Part shown: positions 46,510 to 58,022 of the stretch, one piece after another
Position numbering within the stretch: the stretch's first letter is position 1
How the letters are laid out: each line of letters opens with the position of its first letter
DNA from: Polytrichum commune
Lineage: Eukaryota > Streptophyta > Polytrichopsida > Polytrichales > Polytrichaceae
Length of the DNA stretch: 60,000 bases
Direction of reading: 5' to 3'
Assembly: GCA_950295325.1 (NCBI GenBank)
Contig: OX485805.1
Location: forward strand, 18,279,501 to 18,339,500
Notes under the pieces: model-generated
Databases searched by the model: none
Told to the model about the DNA's origin: nothing
What the model saw: only the letters and a program-made list of their open reading frames with translations
Position numbers and translations under genes: made by a program

Positions 46510-48060
46510 ATTGATTGAGAAAATCAACGTTGTAAAGTCTTACAACACCTTGCACAAACCAATTGACATTATCTATTAAAGCTTAGTAAAACCTTTATTT
46601 ATATTTATCTCAATTTTATTATTTGAGGAAAGTAACAAATTTACTAATTTTTTCCCAGTGAAAAAAAAACCCATGGCATTATGAAACCCACAATTTTTTC
46701 TTAAATACACATTGAGGCCTAATTCGATCTGCTTACTTGTGTCGTTTTCTGAAAGAGAGCACTTGCAAAATGATTTTGTTAACCAAAATGACAATGGCAT
46801 GTGTTCGAGCCATACATATGTAATCTTGAACACACATTCTACAACTCTCTCCAATATGTCAACTCCAAACAAAGTCTCCAACTCATATTGCATAGCACAT
46901 CTTTCATAGATATTGATAGATAGATAGATAGATTACAATGCTTAATTTCAAGCTTAGACACTTCTTTACACATCCTCTTGTTATGAGGCCATTCCATTCT
47001 CCTACATATCATTGTTTCCTTCAAAACCCAGGAGGTTGGGTGTGACCATCCCTCAATGAACAATCGTGTCCAACAATCTCTCTCTACTAGGTGCTTTCTC
47101 ATAAAATTGTGTCTCCTCAAAGTAAATATTTACATCACCAAATAACAACATGTTACGGTTTCCCCTCTCTACACTTGAGTAAATTTGTTGTGGCATGTAT
47201 TTATAGTTACATACTCAAGCTCAATAAATGTGCAAGACGAATAAGAAGAGCTTCAATGTTTGCCTCAGACCCACATGCTTTATATTCTAACTTGATTTGT
47301 AGAGTACCTAAGCAAATTACAATTTTTTTGAAGAAAGAAGATGAGATACAAAGCTTAGGAGTCTTGCCAAATTTGTGAAGGGTTTGTTTCACATGTGCCC
47401 ATGCCCAACAACCAGATCCACATAAAGAATTAGTAACGTATGCTAGGTAAATAGCAACATAACCCAATTGTTATCTATGTCACACTATCACGTCCAACAT
47501 AATCAATCAATTTGTATCAATGAATACACATACCATCATTGAGTGTTCTACCTATTCTTTAGCTCTTCAAATGACATGAGGTTGAACATGTGGCAGGTTG
47601 CACGTTCCTTCCACCTTTACTAGTCCTTAGTACTTAACCTCATCTTATGGTTTACTTCAAGTAGTAGCAACTGCTACTTAAAATATGAAAGAAAACTCTC
47701 ATGGTTTCTCCTTTACATGTTATAGCATTAGGTAGGTTCCCTTGACCATAGATTCACATATGCAAATCCATGGTGGATGTTTGTCATCTAGCTTTTACCA
47801 GACCTAAAACAATTATATATATAGGGTTATTTTTCCGTCACAAATTTTGAATCAATTTGACTATTTTTCAAATATTTACAAAAATGTACAATTATCATTT
47901 TTGAAATACATGGCAAAGATTAATGACAACAATCCTTATTCGAGGAAAATAGCCAAAATCATGCGTGGAGAATTTGTAGTACTTGAGGATGGGTAAAAAC
48001 CGGTAAGGCAACATGACACACGAGCCATATTAATTTAAGCAACACTACGGAATAAGTCTC
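46510..48060. other. Spacer, nothing recognised
   Basis: Open frames up to 105 codons on both strands, none with a motif I know. A short GATA microsatellite lies near 46910-46932. Confidence 0.35.
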
Positions 48061-48402
48061 AGTCTCACAATTTGTGCCCCATTTCATGTGTCTCTTGGAT
48101 TGTAGAGGTATCTTGTGCACAATTTTTTTTTTCTAGTAGTAAGTTTTTTCCAACTATGGATCCAATATTTTTAGTAATAACATGGGAGAAAGATGGAATA
48201 GGTATGGCACAAAATCCATGTCATAGTCATTTTTCAACTGCACAATATGGAGATGGCAACATTCAATTAGGCACAACTACTTGAGGACATGTGGGTATTG
48301 CTGTATTCATTAGGATGTGTATTTGCACATGGGTCTCACATCTCCCATCTTCGCACACAAACACACAAATATGGATTAGGATCCACAAGGGTATAGGTTT
48401 CT

Positions 48403-48450
<48 letters not shown>

Positions 48451-49560
48451 TGGTATATGTTAATTCCCACCATCTGGTGCCAAAAGCTACAAATATTGAT
48501 CTTACACTCTTCTTTTCACCAAATTTGTTAATTATCAATCTTCAGTAGGTGGTTTTAATGCTCGAACTAGTTCTCACCAAGGAGAAGACATCCTCTCATC
48601 AACAATATCATCAACATCCTTGAGGTTCATAGACCCTATTGCATGCGAGAGTCCAATGATATTGGCCATTATAATGCATTTAGTCAAATTTTAGTAGAAA
48701 ATATGTCCTTCTCTGGCTTTGTGATTCTTAATGGAGTAGATAAGCAATGTCAAAATTTTACTTGTTTCTCTAGCATGGTGGGGCTAGTGTAATTGACTAC
48801 CACATAAGGGATCCCAACTCCACAATTCTCGATTTTTCCATAGGTAATGAACAACCCAATTCAAACCATTGTCCTCTCTTCTTCAAAATAGGTCATGGGA
48901 TAGGATCAAGGCTTACAACTCTATCTAGTCGAGGTTGAGTTCTCTATCCCAATCTTGAGAATGCAAACCAATATGTTCTCAATATCAAACATAAATTCAT
49001 TTTTGTGCAAGGCGAGACATACATTTCTTAAATCGACCATGCTCGAGCATGGTTACAATTGATATTACGTGCAACTCAACCCATCTTCTCTAAAATAATT
49101 AGGTGGCAAACAACATGGCAAACTGTCCAACACATGGTTTGACAATGATGGCTAAGAGGCCCGGCAAAACACACACATGGTGTTAAACTCCAATCACTAA
49201 AATGTAAATGCACGACACTAGAGATACTAGACTATGCCATTATTTCTCCTACAACGTAGCTGTAAATGAGGCACATTTCGTGTTGGAATGTCCCCAATAT
49301 AGGCCCATTCAAGACAAGTTCCCATCACTATTTTGGAATGTGGTAACAGGGGAGCCCTCAAGTCTTTCTTCCAATTGGACCACCAGGTTGACATGAGCCT
49401 CCATTTCACGAAGGCTACCAAATGCTGCCACAGTAAAGAATCAGTTGGTTTGAAACCCTTGTGATGATGTACTTTCAGCCCCATTATTAGCCTTCTCAAC
49501 TTCTCGGACTTTAAAACCACTTCCATTTCATATCCCACTCGTATAAATGTAATCTAAAAG
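48060..49560 (+). pseudogene. LINE-type retrotransposon remnant
   Basis: Broken coding traces in order: GGFNARTSS (an altered endonuclease GDFNAR motif) at about 48548, LNGVDKQCQNFTCFSS near 48730, and near 49208-49396 RLCHYFSYNVAVNEAHFVLECP, the zinc-knuckle-like region seen near the end of LINE polyproteins. Many stops and frameshifts separate them, and no reverse transcriptase core is visible, so most of the element is deleted. Confidence 0.55.
48400..48450. repeat. AC then TA microsatellite
   Basis: About 18 AC units followed by TATATATATATA. Confidence 0.95.
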
Positions 49561-49689
49561 TAACCGTGTGCAACGTTTGTCCGATATGCCGATACGAAAT
49601 TAAAGTCCCCAATTCATATTTTAAAACACAACTTTCATTTGTGTTTGGACTCACCCCCCCTCCCCCAACTTCGCCAAAGACATTTTGGG

Positions 49690-50116
49690 CCCACAACACA
49701 TTCTAGGGACGTTCCGGGGGCAGCTGGGGCAGTCGGCACGAGAGAGAGAAAAATTCTAGTTAACGCGGAGGGCGGGCGGAGAGAGAGAGGACTCGGAGTC
49801 TCGGAGGGTCGGAGCGGGCAGGGGCGGAAAACGTTTCAGAGCTGCCCGCAGTGTACAAAGAGGGCGTGGTGTACCTGCACTGTCTCTCACTGCACGAATC
49901 CTCTCTTTCGTGCATCTTCGCCACTCCGCCGCTTGCTCGCAGGTTCTCGATCTTTCTTCTCTGCTTCTTCTTCTTGCAACAGTAACGAATCGATCAAGCA
50001 AAGCAAGTTCTCTTGTGGAGCAAGTTCTGGGGGACAAACACGTTTGCAAGAAAGCAAAGCAAAGCATCGCTCCCTTTTTTTGTGTGTTTGTGCACTTCTT
50101 CATCATCATCAGCACA
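49690..50116 (+). promoter_or_regulatory. Probable promoter and leader of the arabinogalactan peptide gene
   Basis: GC-rich with GAGA and CTCT tracts (GAGAGAGAGA near 49740 and 49783) and a pyrimidine-rich leader. No clear TATA box. An upstream ATG at 49910 is in frame with the coding sequence and has no intervening stop. Confidence 0.4.
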
Positions 50117-50317
50117 ATGGCTTCTACTTTGACAGCAGTGAGGCGCGCCGCCCTGGTCGCTGTTGTGGTGGTGGCTGCAATGAGCAGCGCAGTCATGGCG
50201 CAAGCTCCCGCTCCCACGCCCGCTTCGAGCCCCGCTCCCGGGTCTTTGGTGCCATCGATCTTGGCTCCCGTTGCCGTTTCGCTTCTCGCCTTCGTCGCTG
50301 GCGCCGTCATGTTGTGA
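50117..50317 (+). CDS. Arabinogalactan peptide (AG-peptide), GPI-anchored
   Basis: 66 aa, single exon. Residues 1-28 form a secretion signal with hydrophobic core AALVAVVVVAAMSSAVMA, likely cleaved before QAPAPTP. The mature peptide QAPAPTPASSPAPGS has the Ala-Pro, Thr-Pro and Ser-Pro spacing that plants hydroxylate and decorate with arabinogalactan. Residues from about 48 are a hydrophobic GPI-attachment signal (ILAPVAVSLLAFVAGAVML) ending at the stop. Size and plan match the AG-peptide family (Arabidopsis AGP12-16 type). The product should sit on the outer face of the plasma membrane or in the wall. The ATG at 50117 was chosen over the in-frame ATG at 49910, which would bury the signal peptide. 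Confidence 0.9.
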   Translation: MASTLTAVRRAALVAVVVVAAMSSAVMAQAPAPTPASSPAPGSLVPSILAPVAVSLLAFVAGAVML

Positions 50318-50553
50318 AGAGGGCATTGAAGCCTCTTAGGAGGCGGTTTGGCTAAGTATGCATCTGTGCGCGTGAGATCGGCGCCAGGATGTTTGTTGAT
50401 GGCTCCCGATTTGATTCCTGAGGCGGTGACGGAGGCAGAGGAAGAAACAGAGAGGCTTGGCCACCGTGGTGGGGTAGTGCGGACAGGTAATAATAAGAAT
50501 CCACTTGTGAAATGGATCTTGAAGCAGGAGGTCTTGGAAGTGAAGCTGCCTTT

Positions 50554-51225
50554 GCCGTGGTGGGACGGAAGTTTACATACTTGTAACTTGTGGCGTGCGT
50601 CATCGGTGTAAAACGTAGCGGAAAACATAGCTGAAAACGAAGAAAAGACATTGTAACTAGCATGTGTTAGGATGTGGTGCAGTGGTGCAGTTAGGATAAG
50701 CAAAGTGCTCTACACGCTTTGCGCTGGGTATTGATTTGTCTCATATCATTCTTCCCTCAACTATTAATGAAACATTGAGTGGCCTTTTTTTGGTTCAGTG
50801 CCTTGTTGCACTTCTGTTTAAAGACTCTGTAGTTTGACTCGTTTTTGAGGTGTGAGAAATATCTGCTTACTCTTTTGTTATGTTGAGCATTGCCGTGGTA
50901 GAACGCAAGTATAAGTAATTGTCATTTGTTGCTTGCGTCATCGGCATTAAACTCAGCGGAAAGCGAAGAGAAGGCATTTTAGTTAGTACATGGTTGTTAG
51001 GATGTGGTGCAGTGGTGCACTTTAGTACAAAGTCTACAAACTTTGCGTAGTGTACTGAGTTGTTTCATATCCTTCTTCCCTCAACTATTAATGAAACATG
51101 GAGTAGACTTTTTGGATAAGTGCCTTGTTGCACTTTGGTTTTTCAAGATTTTAAGATGTGACTCGTTGCGGTGTGAGAGATGTTGGCGTGCTCTTTTGTT
51201 CTGTTCATGCTTGCTGCGAGCATTG
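50554..51225 (+). repeat. Tandem duplication, 3' region of the arabinogalactan peptide gene
   Basis: 50554-50891 and 50892-51225 align throughout: GCCGTGGT.GAACG.AAGT, TGCGTCATCGG, GTTAGGATGTGGTGCAGTGGTGCA, CTTCCCTCAACTATTAATGAAACAT, AGTGCCTTGTTGCACTT and GCTCTTTTGTT. Each copy holds a possible poly(A) signal, AATGAA. Confidence 0.9.
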
Positions 51226-54200
51226 TTGGAGAAGTATTCCAGGATGAGCTCGGAGGGGATTTCGAAGCTCGTAGTTGCGACCTGTGCCTGATGAAACTCT
51301 TTTTCGGAGCCTCGGTAAGTACGCCAGTGTCTGGATTACGTTCTGTTTTGTGTATTACGAATTCTCGTCCAGGTTTGTTCAGATGAAAATACTCACGATC
51401 TGCTACACGCATTTGTTTCCTGGTACGGTATATCGGTTTTCGCACTTGTTCATGTTAGAAATCTAGAGAGGGAAGGTGTAGCGTGTATCGAAAGCTGACA
51501 TGTGTGGAGTTCGTTATCAGCAATAGAGGCTGTTTTAGATGTAGATTGAAATAGTGGCCGCTGTGCTTTTACATTTTGCACAAGGAACATCTCTCGTCTT
51601 CGATTAAAATATTTCTAACATTGTCGTCTGAAATATAGGCTTGAATAGGTTCAATTCTTCCTTAATTAGAGTTATTTAAAAGCTGCAACGCCATAGAAAT
51701 TATGGCTCGTACATAATACTTATTTAGTTCAAACTATATGCGTCTTGATGCTACTCAAATAGAATCCAATCCTTTTTCAAATGTCTGTATTTAGCTCCAA
51801 AGAAGCAGGGAAAAGGAAGACTTCGTGGCAGAGTCTCCCAGTGCAGAACTTGTAAGCGACATGGCAGGCGATTCGTTGCACATGGAATGCTCACATTCGT
51901 AGTTATGTGATATTCAGTTAATGAATTGTAGGATTTCCAAGTAGCATAGTTAAACACGGCAGATATTTTCCGAACAGTAGGTATCGAACTCTGTACCGGG
52001 CTAAGGAATAGTGCGATCCACGAAATCCGTAACAGTATGCATGCATATTCTAAAATATTAAACAATCTTTGGCGTATGTAGAGCTGTATTTGCGTTCGTG
52101 TCTCTAAGTGAATTAGGAGGTTAACTCCGGAATTGAAGTGAAATGAGTGTATTAATATGTACTACCAATTCACCCCTAAAAATAGGTTGATTAGTAGTTT
52201 AGCTTGGGTTCTGCATTCGTTTACCCCCCAGCTATTTGGTACGACTGTGGCGCATAGCATCTTCGGAAAAGATATAAGCAAAAATCTGCACCATTCAAAA
52301 ATCAAAGGACAGGCAACGGCATTTGCCTGACATTGCATGTGTGGGAGGTGAGAGCTGGCAAGGATTTCTGTGCCTGTCAGCACATTCCGCGCTTTGATGG
52401 ACGCAAAATTACGTCACTACTAAAGATTGTACTCTTTCTGACACAGTATACATTGGCAGAGTGCTTTCGAATACATCTGCTTGCAGGGTAAGTCTGACTT
52501 GTGACAGTGGAAAGGTATGCGGTCCGACTCTGCAGGTGATTTTGTCTGTTGGCTTGAATTGGGAATGTCCTCATGAAGTTAGCAATTTTGTATCAAGCAG
52601 ATTGGCATTCAAAGTTTCAGGATCGGAGATGGGAAAAGTTGTAAGAGGTCAAAGTGATGCTTGGCTTTCTATTTTAATCAGAATACGAATGGAGAAATCA
52701 CCCTCGAATTGTTTTCATCATTGAATCTAGAGATCTTCATGTATTTTGAGCATATGTTCCAACTAGGTGTCCACCTGTAACTAGAAACACTCAAGTTTAG
52801 AAGTTCAATTGAGTTTAAGAGCTGAAGTCTTTTAACATAGTGGCACACTTTGTTCATTTGACTTGAAATGGAGATTACAATGCTAGAATGTACTAGGTGA
52901 AGTGACTCTGTTCATAGTGATTTAAAGATAATATAAAATTGGTGTTAGTTTGAATGAATAATGACATTTAGAAATGAATATCTTACATGGTAACCATAGT
53001 GTTCATAATTATCTATGTGTCAAGTTTTAATTAAATTGTTGCATCGAATCTGAATTTGATATTGGCTGAATCAATATCAGGGCATTATAGGGCTGAATGC
53101 ATGTATACATTGTACTACTGTGGTTTATAAAAAGCTTCCTTACACGTTTTGTTTATTGAGAAGTGTTGTTTGGACATGGAAGTCTTTTGGATTAAGGATT
53201 TTGTGTTTCCACTGCATTTCTTTTGAACGGTGGGTGAAAAAAGTTCCTGGGTTGGTACATGGATTCTTGAACGGTAGCTCCTAATGGAAATTTTTAATAT
53301 GTTGTTTGTCAGACTCATTAGTGGTTACATATGCCATCTATGGCCTCAATGCTTTGGAGCAAATGCACTTTCAACCTCTAAACCCTTCCAAAATTTTGTA
53401 TTGGACGAAAACATCCACATGACCCACATTGTGTAAGAGGCAACACTTTGGTAAGAGTGAGACATGTTTCTCATTCTTCGGCGAGATTACTGTTTGAGGT
53501 CCAAGAGCATGACCACACATTCTCCATAGGGACACCTCTAAATCCATGCCACCAAATTGGCTCCCACCCATTCTTTTGATCGCCAATTTAGAGGTGCTCT
53601 CCCCCCTCTAAAGCATGCTTCCCTTTCAAATATGCATGTTTTAGAGAGGGGTAAAATTCAACTCCTCTACAAGGATAAGATATTATCAATAGAGTTATTT
53701 GTAAAGTCTCTCAAAGAGGGATGAGATTGTGGGTTTGATCCATCTTAGAGAACTTTCTGTTAAGAGCTTGTTGGAGCCTATTTTGAAAGTTGGGTGAAAA
53801 TTTTCCACCTTTCAAACATCGAGAGAATTTGAGGATCTAAAATAAGATACGTGCATGGGACTTGTTGTTCTAAATCTTGGATTGACATATGCAAGGCTAG
53901 CTTTGCACACCCATCCTAGTAGGATAGATTGGAAAGTTGGTTTTTAGTAGCTTGCCCACCACTCTTTGTGTATGATGATTTAACCATTAAGAAACTTGGG
54001 TGATGGCTTGTTAATTCTTATGAACTCAGGGTTCGGGACTAGACCCATGGTCTCATTTGCTTTACCTCATGGATAACTCAAATATCTCACAATGTATTGA
54101 CCTTCTAAGGTATGTACATCCAACACCCTAAACGAATTCCTAGAATGTCCACCACCTTCACATCTGACCCTCCTAGTGCTTTTGGGTAATCTACCAATAA

Positions 54201-55080
54201 AACTTTGAACCTGATACGCAATAAAGTTTTTTACATACGCAGTCCGAATAAAACACACTTAGGTGTGTAGTAACCACCTTTCATTTGCTAATGAGACATA
54301 TTTTCCTCTTCATTAGTATAATAATTTTATATACACTCCATGCTTAAAGTAATGATTTCAGCATGCTCTACCTTTATGTACCACGTACAATCAAACAATT
54401 ACCCGCTTCAAACGTTCCGTTACATTTGGATATAATACAATTTTTTGGCAGACAACACAATATGTACATAGTCCTATTTTTAGGTTATGGGTTGGTTTAG
54501 GGTACTCCTACCTTAAATGATAAGCTAGCACAATTAATTCATGGCAACTAAACATGTCAAAGTTGGGGTCTCATAATTTCAAAACAAGGGAATGTAATAT
54601 TGCTAAAGTAAGGTCTTTTTTCTTTCTTTTTCTTTTCCGTTCATGAAGAAATGAGGGCATGAGTATGTGACATGCATGCGGGTGTTGAGAAATGTGCATG
54701 ATATTTCTAGCCCATGAGTAAATTGTGCACGTGGCCTTTGTTTGACACTTTCAAAGTGACTCTTTCAACTTCGTGACGATATAAGTAGTTACTAGGCTTC
54801 CATGCACCAAGGCAAGGCTGGGGCCCGAGTGGGAAGGAATTTGTTTAAAAAATTGGAAGGTTTATTACTACTTTGTTCCATCTTCCGCATGCATGTTTCA
54901 AAATATGTTAGGTGGCAGCAATTGTTTTTTTAAATCTCAAGTTTTTTTTTTTTTTTTTTGGGGGGGGGGGTGTGTAATAGGGTTATCCTCTAGCACAACA
55001 TGGACTTTCGGTCGGAAGTTGGTGGTTTTGGATATGTTTAACATATTTATGCGAGAATCCTATCAAAGAGGGACCAAACT
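51226..55080. other. Spacer, no gene recognised
   Basis: Moderately AT-rich, few family matches. A hairpin near 53605-53650 pairs CCCCTCTAAAGCATGC with GCATGTTTTAGAGAGGGG. T- and G-tracts lie at about 54942-54970. Confidence 0.4.
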
Positions 55081-55400
55081 TCTGAATGTGGTGTTTCCAA
55101 GTCCAACTGGTTATATGTTGTGATCTTTTGGTTTTTTTTAGTAATTTGAATTATATTCCATAGATTCTTTAAAAAAATTCATGAAGTCTTGAACATCAAC
55201 CAATTATTTCTCAAATGAGCAATAGGCATAGCATGTAGTGCAAAAAGTGTGGATGGCTTAAATTTCTTTGGGTTTCATGGATCCTTTAGCTATTCTTTCT
55301 ATTCATTTCAGTTTTTCGTATATCTCTATCTTAGTTAACTGACAAATGCAACCAATTCATGTGTAACTAGCAGTCGGTTCTTTCCATTCATTATTTCCCA
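55080..55400 (+). repeat. Family B repeat, interrupted copy
   Basis: AAGTCCAACTGGTTATATGTTG, ATAGATTC, GAAGTCTTGAACATCAACCAATTATTTCTCAAA, then about 125 bp of foreign sequence, then CAACCAATTCATGTGTAACTAGCAGTCGGTTC. Confidence 0.65.
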
Positions 55401-55684
55401 TTGAGAGCTTGTTAGCTTGTCTTGTGTTGGAGTCTGCTTGCGGACGTTGATGTCAAACTTTTTGGACCCCCTTTGCCAAACCCAATTCTTTGAGGAGAAC
55501 CTTCATTATTAAAAATAGGGTTTGTACATGGAAGTTGTCACCCTAAATCTCGGAACGGCTTATATAAGATTAGATTAGCCCACCCATTCCAATATGACAA
55601 GTTAGAACGTTGGTTCATTATACCTTGACACCACTCTTTCAACATGTTAATTTAAGTTTTAAAGTATTGCATGACACGGATGAC

Positions 55685-55925
55685 TTAAACTCATGGAGAG
55701 AGGGAGTTTTTGTACATGACGTACCTCTCATTCAACTCCAAAGCCTTGGAATAGTATTGTAGCTTAAAGGTTACATGGTTAAGCTTATTTGGTCTCGAAA
55801 TTAACTATAGCAACCCATAACTAGTCTAGTCCAAGTCGGACACAAACCTGTAGGGGGTCAAATTTTATGTTGGACGGATGAGAGGTACGCTCATATGAGA
55901 TAATTCTCGCCTCAAATTCGATCCA
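55685..55925. mobile_element. Family J MITE, copy 4
   Basis: GTACATGACGTACCTCTCATTCA at the left and GGATGAGAGGTACGCTCATATG at the right form inverted ends; about 240 bp. Confidence 0.75.
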
Positions 55926-56046
55926 AAAACTTCATAGATAAATCTAACATCTCCATGTTTGGTGAGTTTTTGGTGCATGCTTATTTCAGTTTGATCCTTA
56001 ATGAACCATTCTATATTGGTTCATTGAGGATCAAACTTGTTTTAAC

Positions 56047-56301
56047 ATGATAAAGGATACTAAAATGAGTTTAGCCCTCAATGAACCAAAACAAGTTGCT
56101 CTTCATTCAAACTCAAACACAATCTCCAAGAGTTCATCACAAGGAGACCACAAGTGGAAAGCAATTATTGATGTTGTACGTGAAACAACCCATGGAAAAA
56201 ATATAGGGAACCAAACCCCAACAAAAAGTTTTGTTGAGTTAAAGCAACCCATGGGAAAAATTAAGGGAACCAACCCCCAACAAAAAGCTTTGTTGAGTTA
56301 A
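56047..56301 (+). repeat. Local duplication CCCATGG.AAAAAT...CAAAAAG
   Basis: Two consecutive units of about 57 bp (near 56190 and 56247) share AACCCATGG, AAGGGAACCAA, CCCCAACAAAAAG and TTTGTTGAGTTAAAG. The 84-codon open frame over them has no recognisable function. Confidence 0.55.
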
Positions 56302-56334
56302 AGAACACCACTCATAGTCCTAAGTATCTGAAGT

Positions 56335-56570
56335 CGAACAAAGCCTCTACTTGACCCCTTTCATTCATCCCGACATAAAAACTTGACCCTTTATAAGTTT
56401 GTTACATATTTGTCTCAAATTGACCTCAAGTGCACTAATTTGAGGTCTTTAAAAACGATTCCGGTGTCAAATCAGCTTTTCCAAAAACCCTCCAGGCTGC
56501 ATACTATTTCAAGGCTTTAAAAACGGTGAATGAGAGGTACTCTTGTATACAATAATAATTCCCAATCTCC
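56335..56570. mobile_element. Family J MITE, copy 5
   Basis: CATTCATCCCGACATAAAAACTTGACCC at the left and GAATGAGAGGTACTCTTGTATAC at the right; the left terminus is eroded. Confidence 0.65.
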
Positions 56571-57460
56571 GTCTAGCCCTGCCAGGGTTTTCCCATGATA
56601 GGTACCGTTTTCACAGTTGGCTCATCATTGAAAAATTGACTCCTCAGGCCTTTTAAGTGTTTAACTCCGTCAAAATCAAGGCATTGATGAGCCAGATTGA
56701 GAGAGAGAGAGCGCTATTGATCACAATAGGGAAGCATCATTAATTCAAGGGATCACATCCGTGCGGTTCATAATTCGTCAGGATCACAAATGATGAGACT
56801 TCATAAGATTGACAACTGCGTGTGACTTTTTATTTAATTCTACACATCTTGTGAAGAATTACTAAGATCCTAGATTAGTGGAAATTGCAAGCAGATTATG
56901 ATCTTGATGTGATCAAACTGTCAAAATGTGTCTCTGAGACGAGATGTAATATGAGGCATGGAAGATCATCATTCATGAAAGATTGTAGATCACATGTTTT
57001 AGTTGATGACAACTGTCATGGGCGGTTTCTCTAAAAATATACACCTCCCAAGTTTTTCATTAAATAATAAAACCACCATGTTATGTAATGTTTTTTTTTT
57101 GTCTGAACAGACAAATCTAGTTCACCTCATCATTTAAGTATAGGTAAGCTCATGAGGGGAGGATTTTACAATTCAAGGGCTCCAGGCTGAGGTGATTCAA
57201 AGCCCAAGAGTTCCATGACACCAGACTCAAAAGAACCTTACCCTGCTTAAAACAAAGGGAGATTTCAATGATGCACTCCTGCGGTGCTAATTTGTCAGTC
57301 TGCGAGACCCTACGTGTAATATTCTCGAGCTCCAAACACCTACATTCCAGTATTCTCACAGTTGGGTTTAGCAATTGATTAATTTACTAAAATGTTTGAA
57401 GGGTTGAGTTGGAGCTTACCATATGTATGAGTTACCCATTTTAAAATTTGCAAGAGTGGA
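56570..57460. other. Spacer, nothing recognised
   Basis: No gene or family match seen. A TTTATT near 57461 is a possible minus-strand AATAAA for the gene at 58-60 kb. Confidence 0.4.
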
Positions 57461-57761
57461 TTTATTAAGATTTTTATCTTATGATTATAGAAAAATGAAA
57501 ATAAATCCCCAAAACATTTTAACTTTGGGCATCATGTGCAATCAATCACTGTAAAACATGACAATTGGCGTCCACACCAACAACCTCATGCAACCCAACT
57601 TCTTTCTGCTCAAATGAATTCCAATTTCCAATTCTGGAAGAGGATAAAGGATTCGCAGTTTCCCAGTTTCCTGTAAGTCCTTTGTCCTCCTCAAACTTCA
57701 ACTTCTCCCTACAATTATGCCAGCCACCAATTCTCAATCTCTGGAGAAATTAGATGCACAC

Positions 57762-57836
57762 TTCCATGTGGAAGGAGGTCCAAACTTTTCATCATTTAGT
57801 TGGTTTTGCCAACTTTGCTGGCACATGGAAGTGTGC
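57762..57836. repeat. Inverted repeat GCACACTTCCATGTG
   Basis: GCACACTTCCATGTG near 57762 faces CACATGGAAGTGTGC near 57822 with a loop of about 45 bases. It lies in the presumed 3' flank of the minus-strand gene. Confidence 0.6.
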
Positions 57837-58022
57837 CCTTACTAGGTGCACACCTGGACAAAGGACTCGCAGTTTCCCAGGCACATAACGCCAATTGTTA
57901 CAGACGCAGGTCACTGTGGGTTTCCAATATTTAAAGCCTTCTCAAGACACCAATGACAAATTGTACACAAGCACTTCAAATATCAGAAAATATCAGAAAC
58001 AGTCAGACATGTACTGTGATTT

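Noticed and set aside
46576-47120. Minus-strand frames considered as Ty1/copia remnant
   Set aside because: No reverse transcriptase, integrase or RNase H motif could be read in any frame.
49639-50355. 238-codon plus-strand open frame
   Set aside because: Overlaps the AG-peptide coding sequence in another frame; Arg/Ser-rich translation of GC-rich leader, no protein character.
49756-50703. 315-codon open frame on the minus strand
   Set aside because: It lies antisense to the arabinogalactan peptide gene in a GC-rich stretch with few stops; composition is low-complexity and no motif is present.
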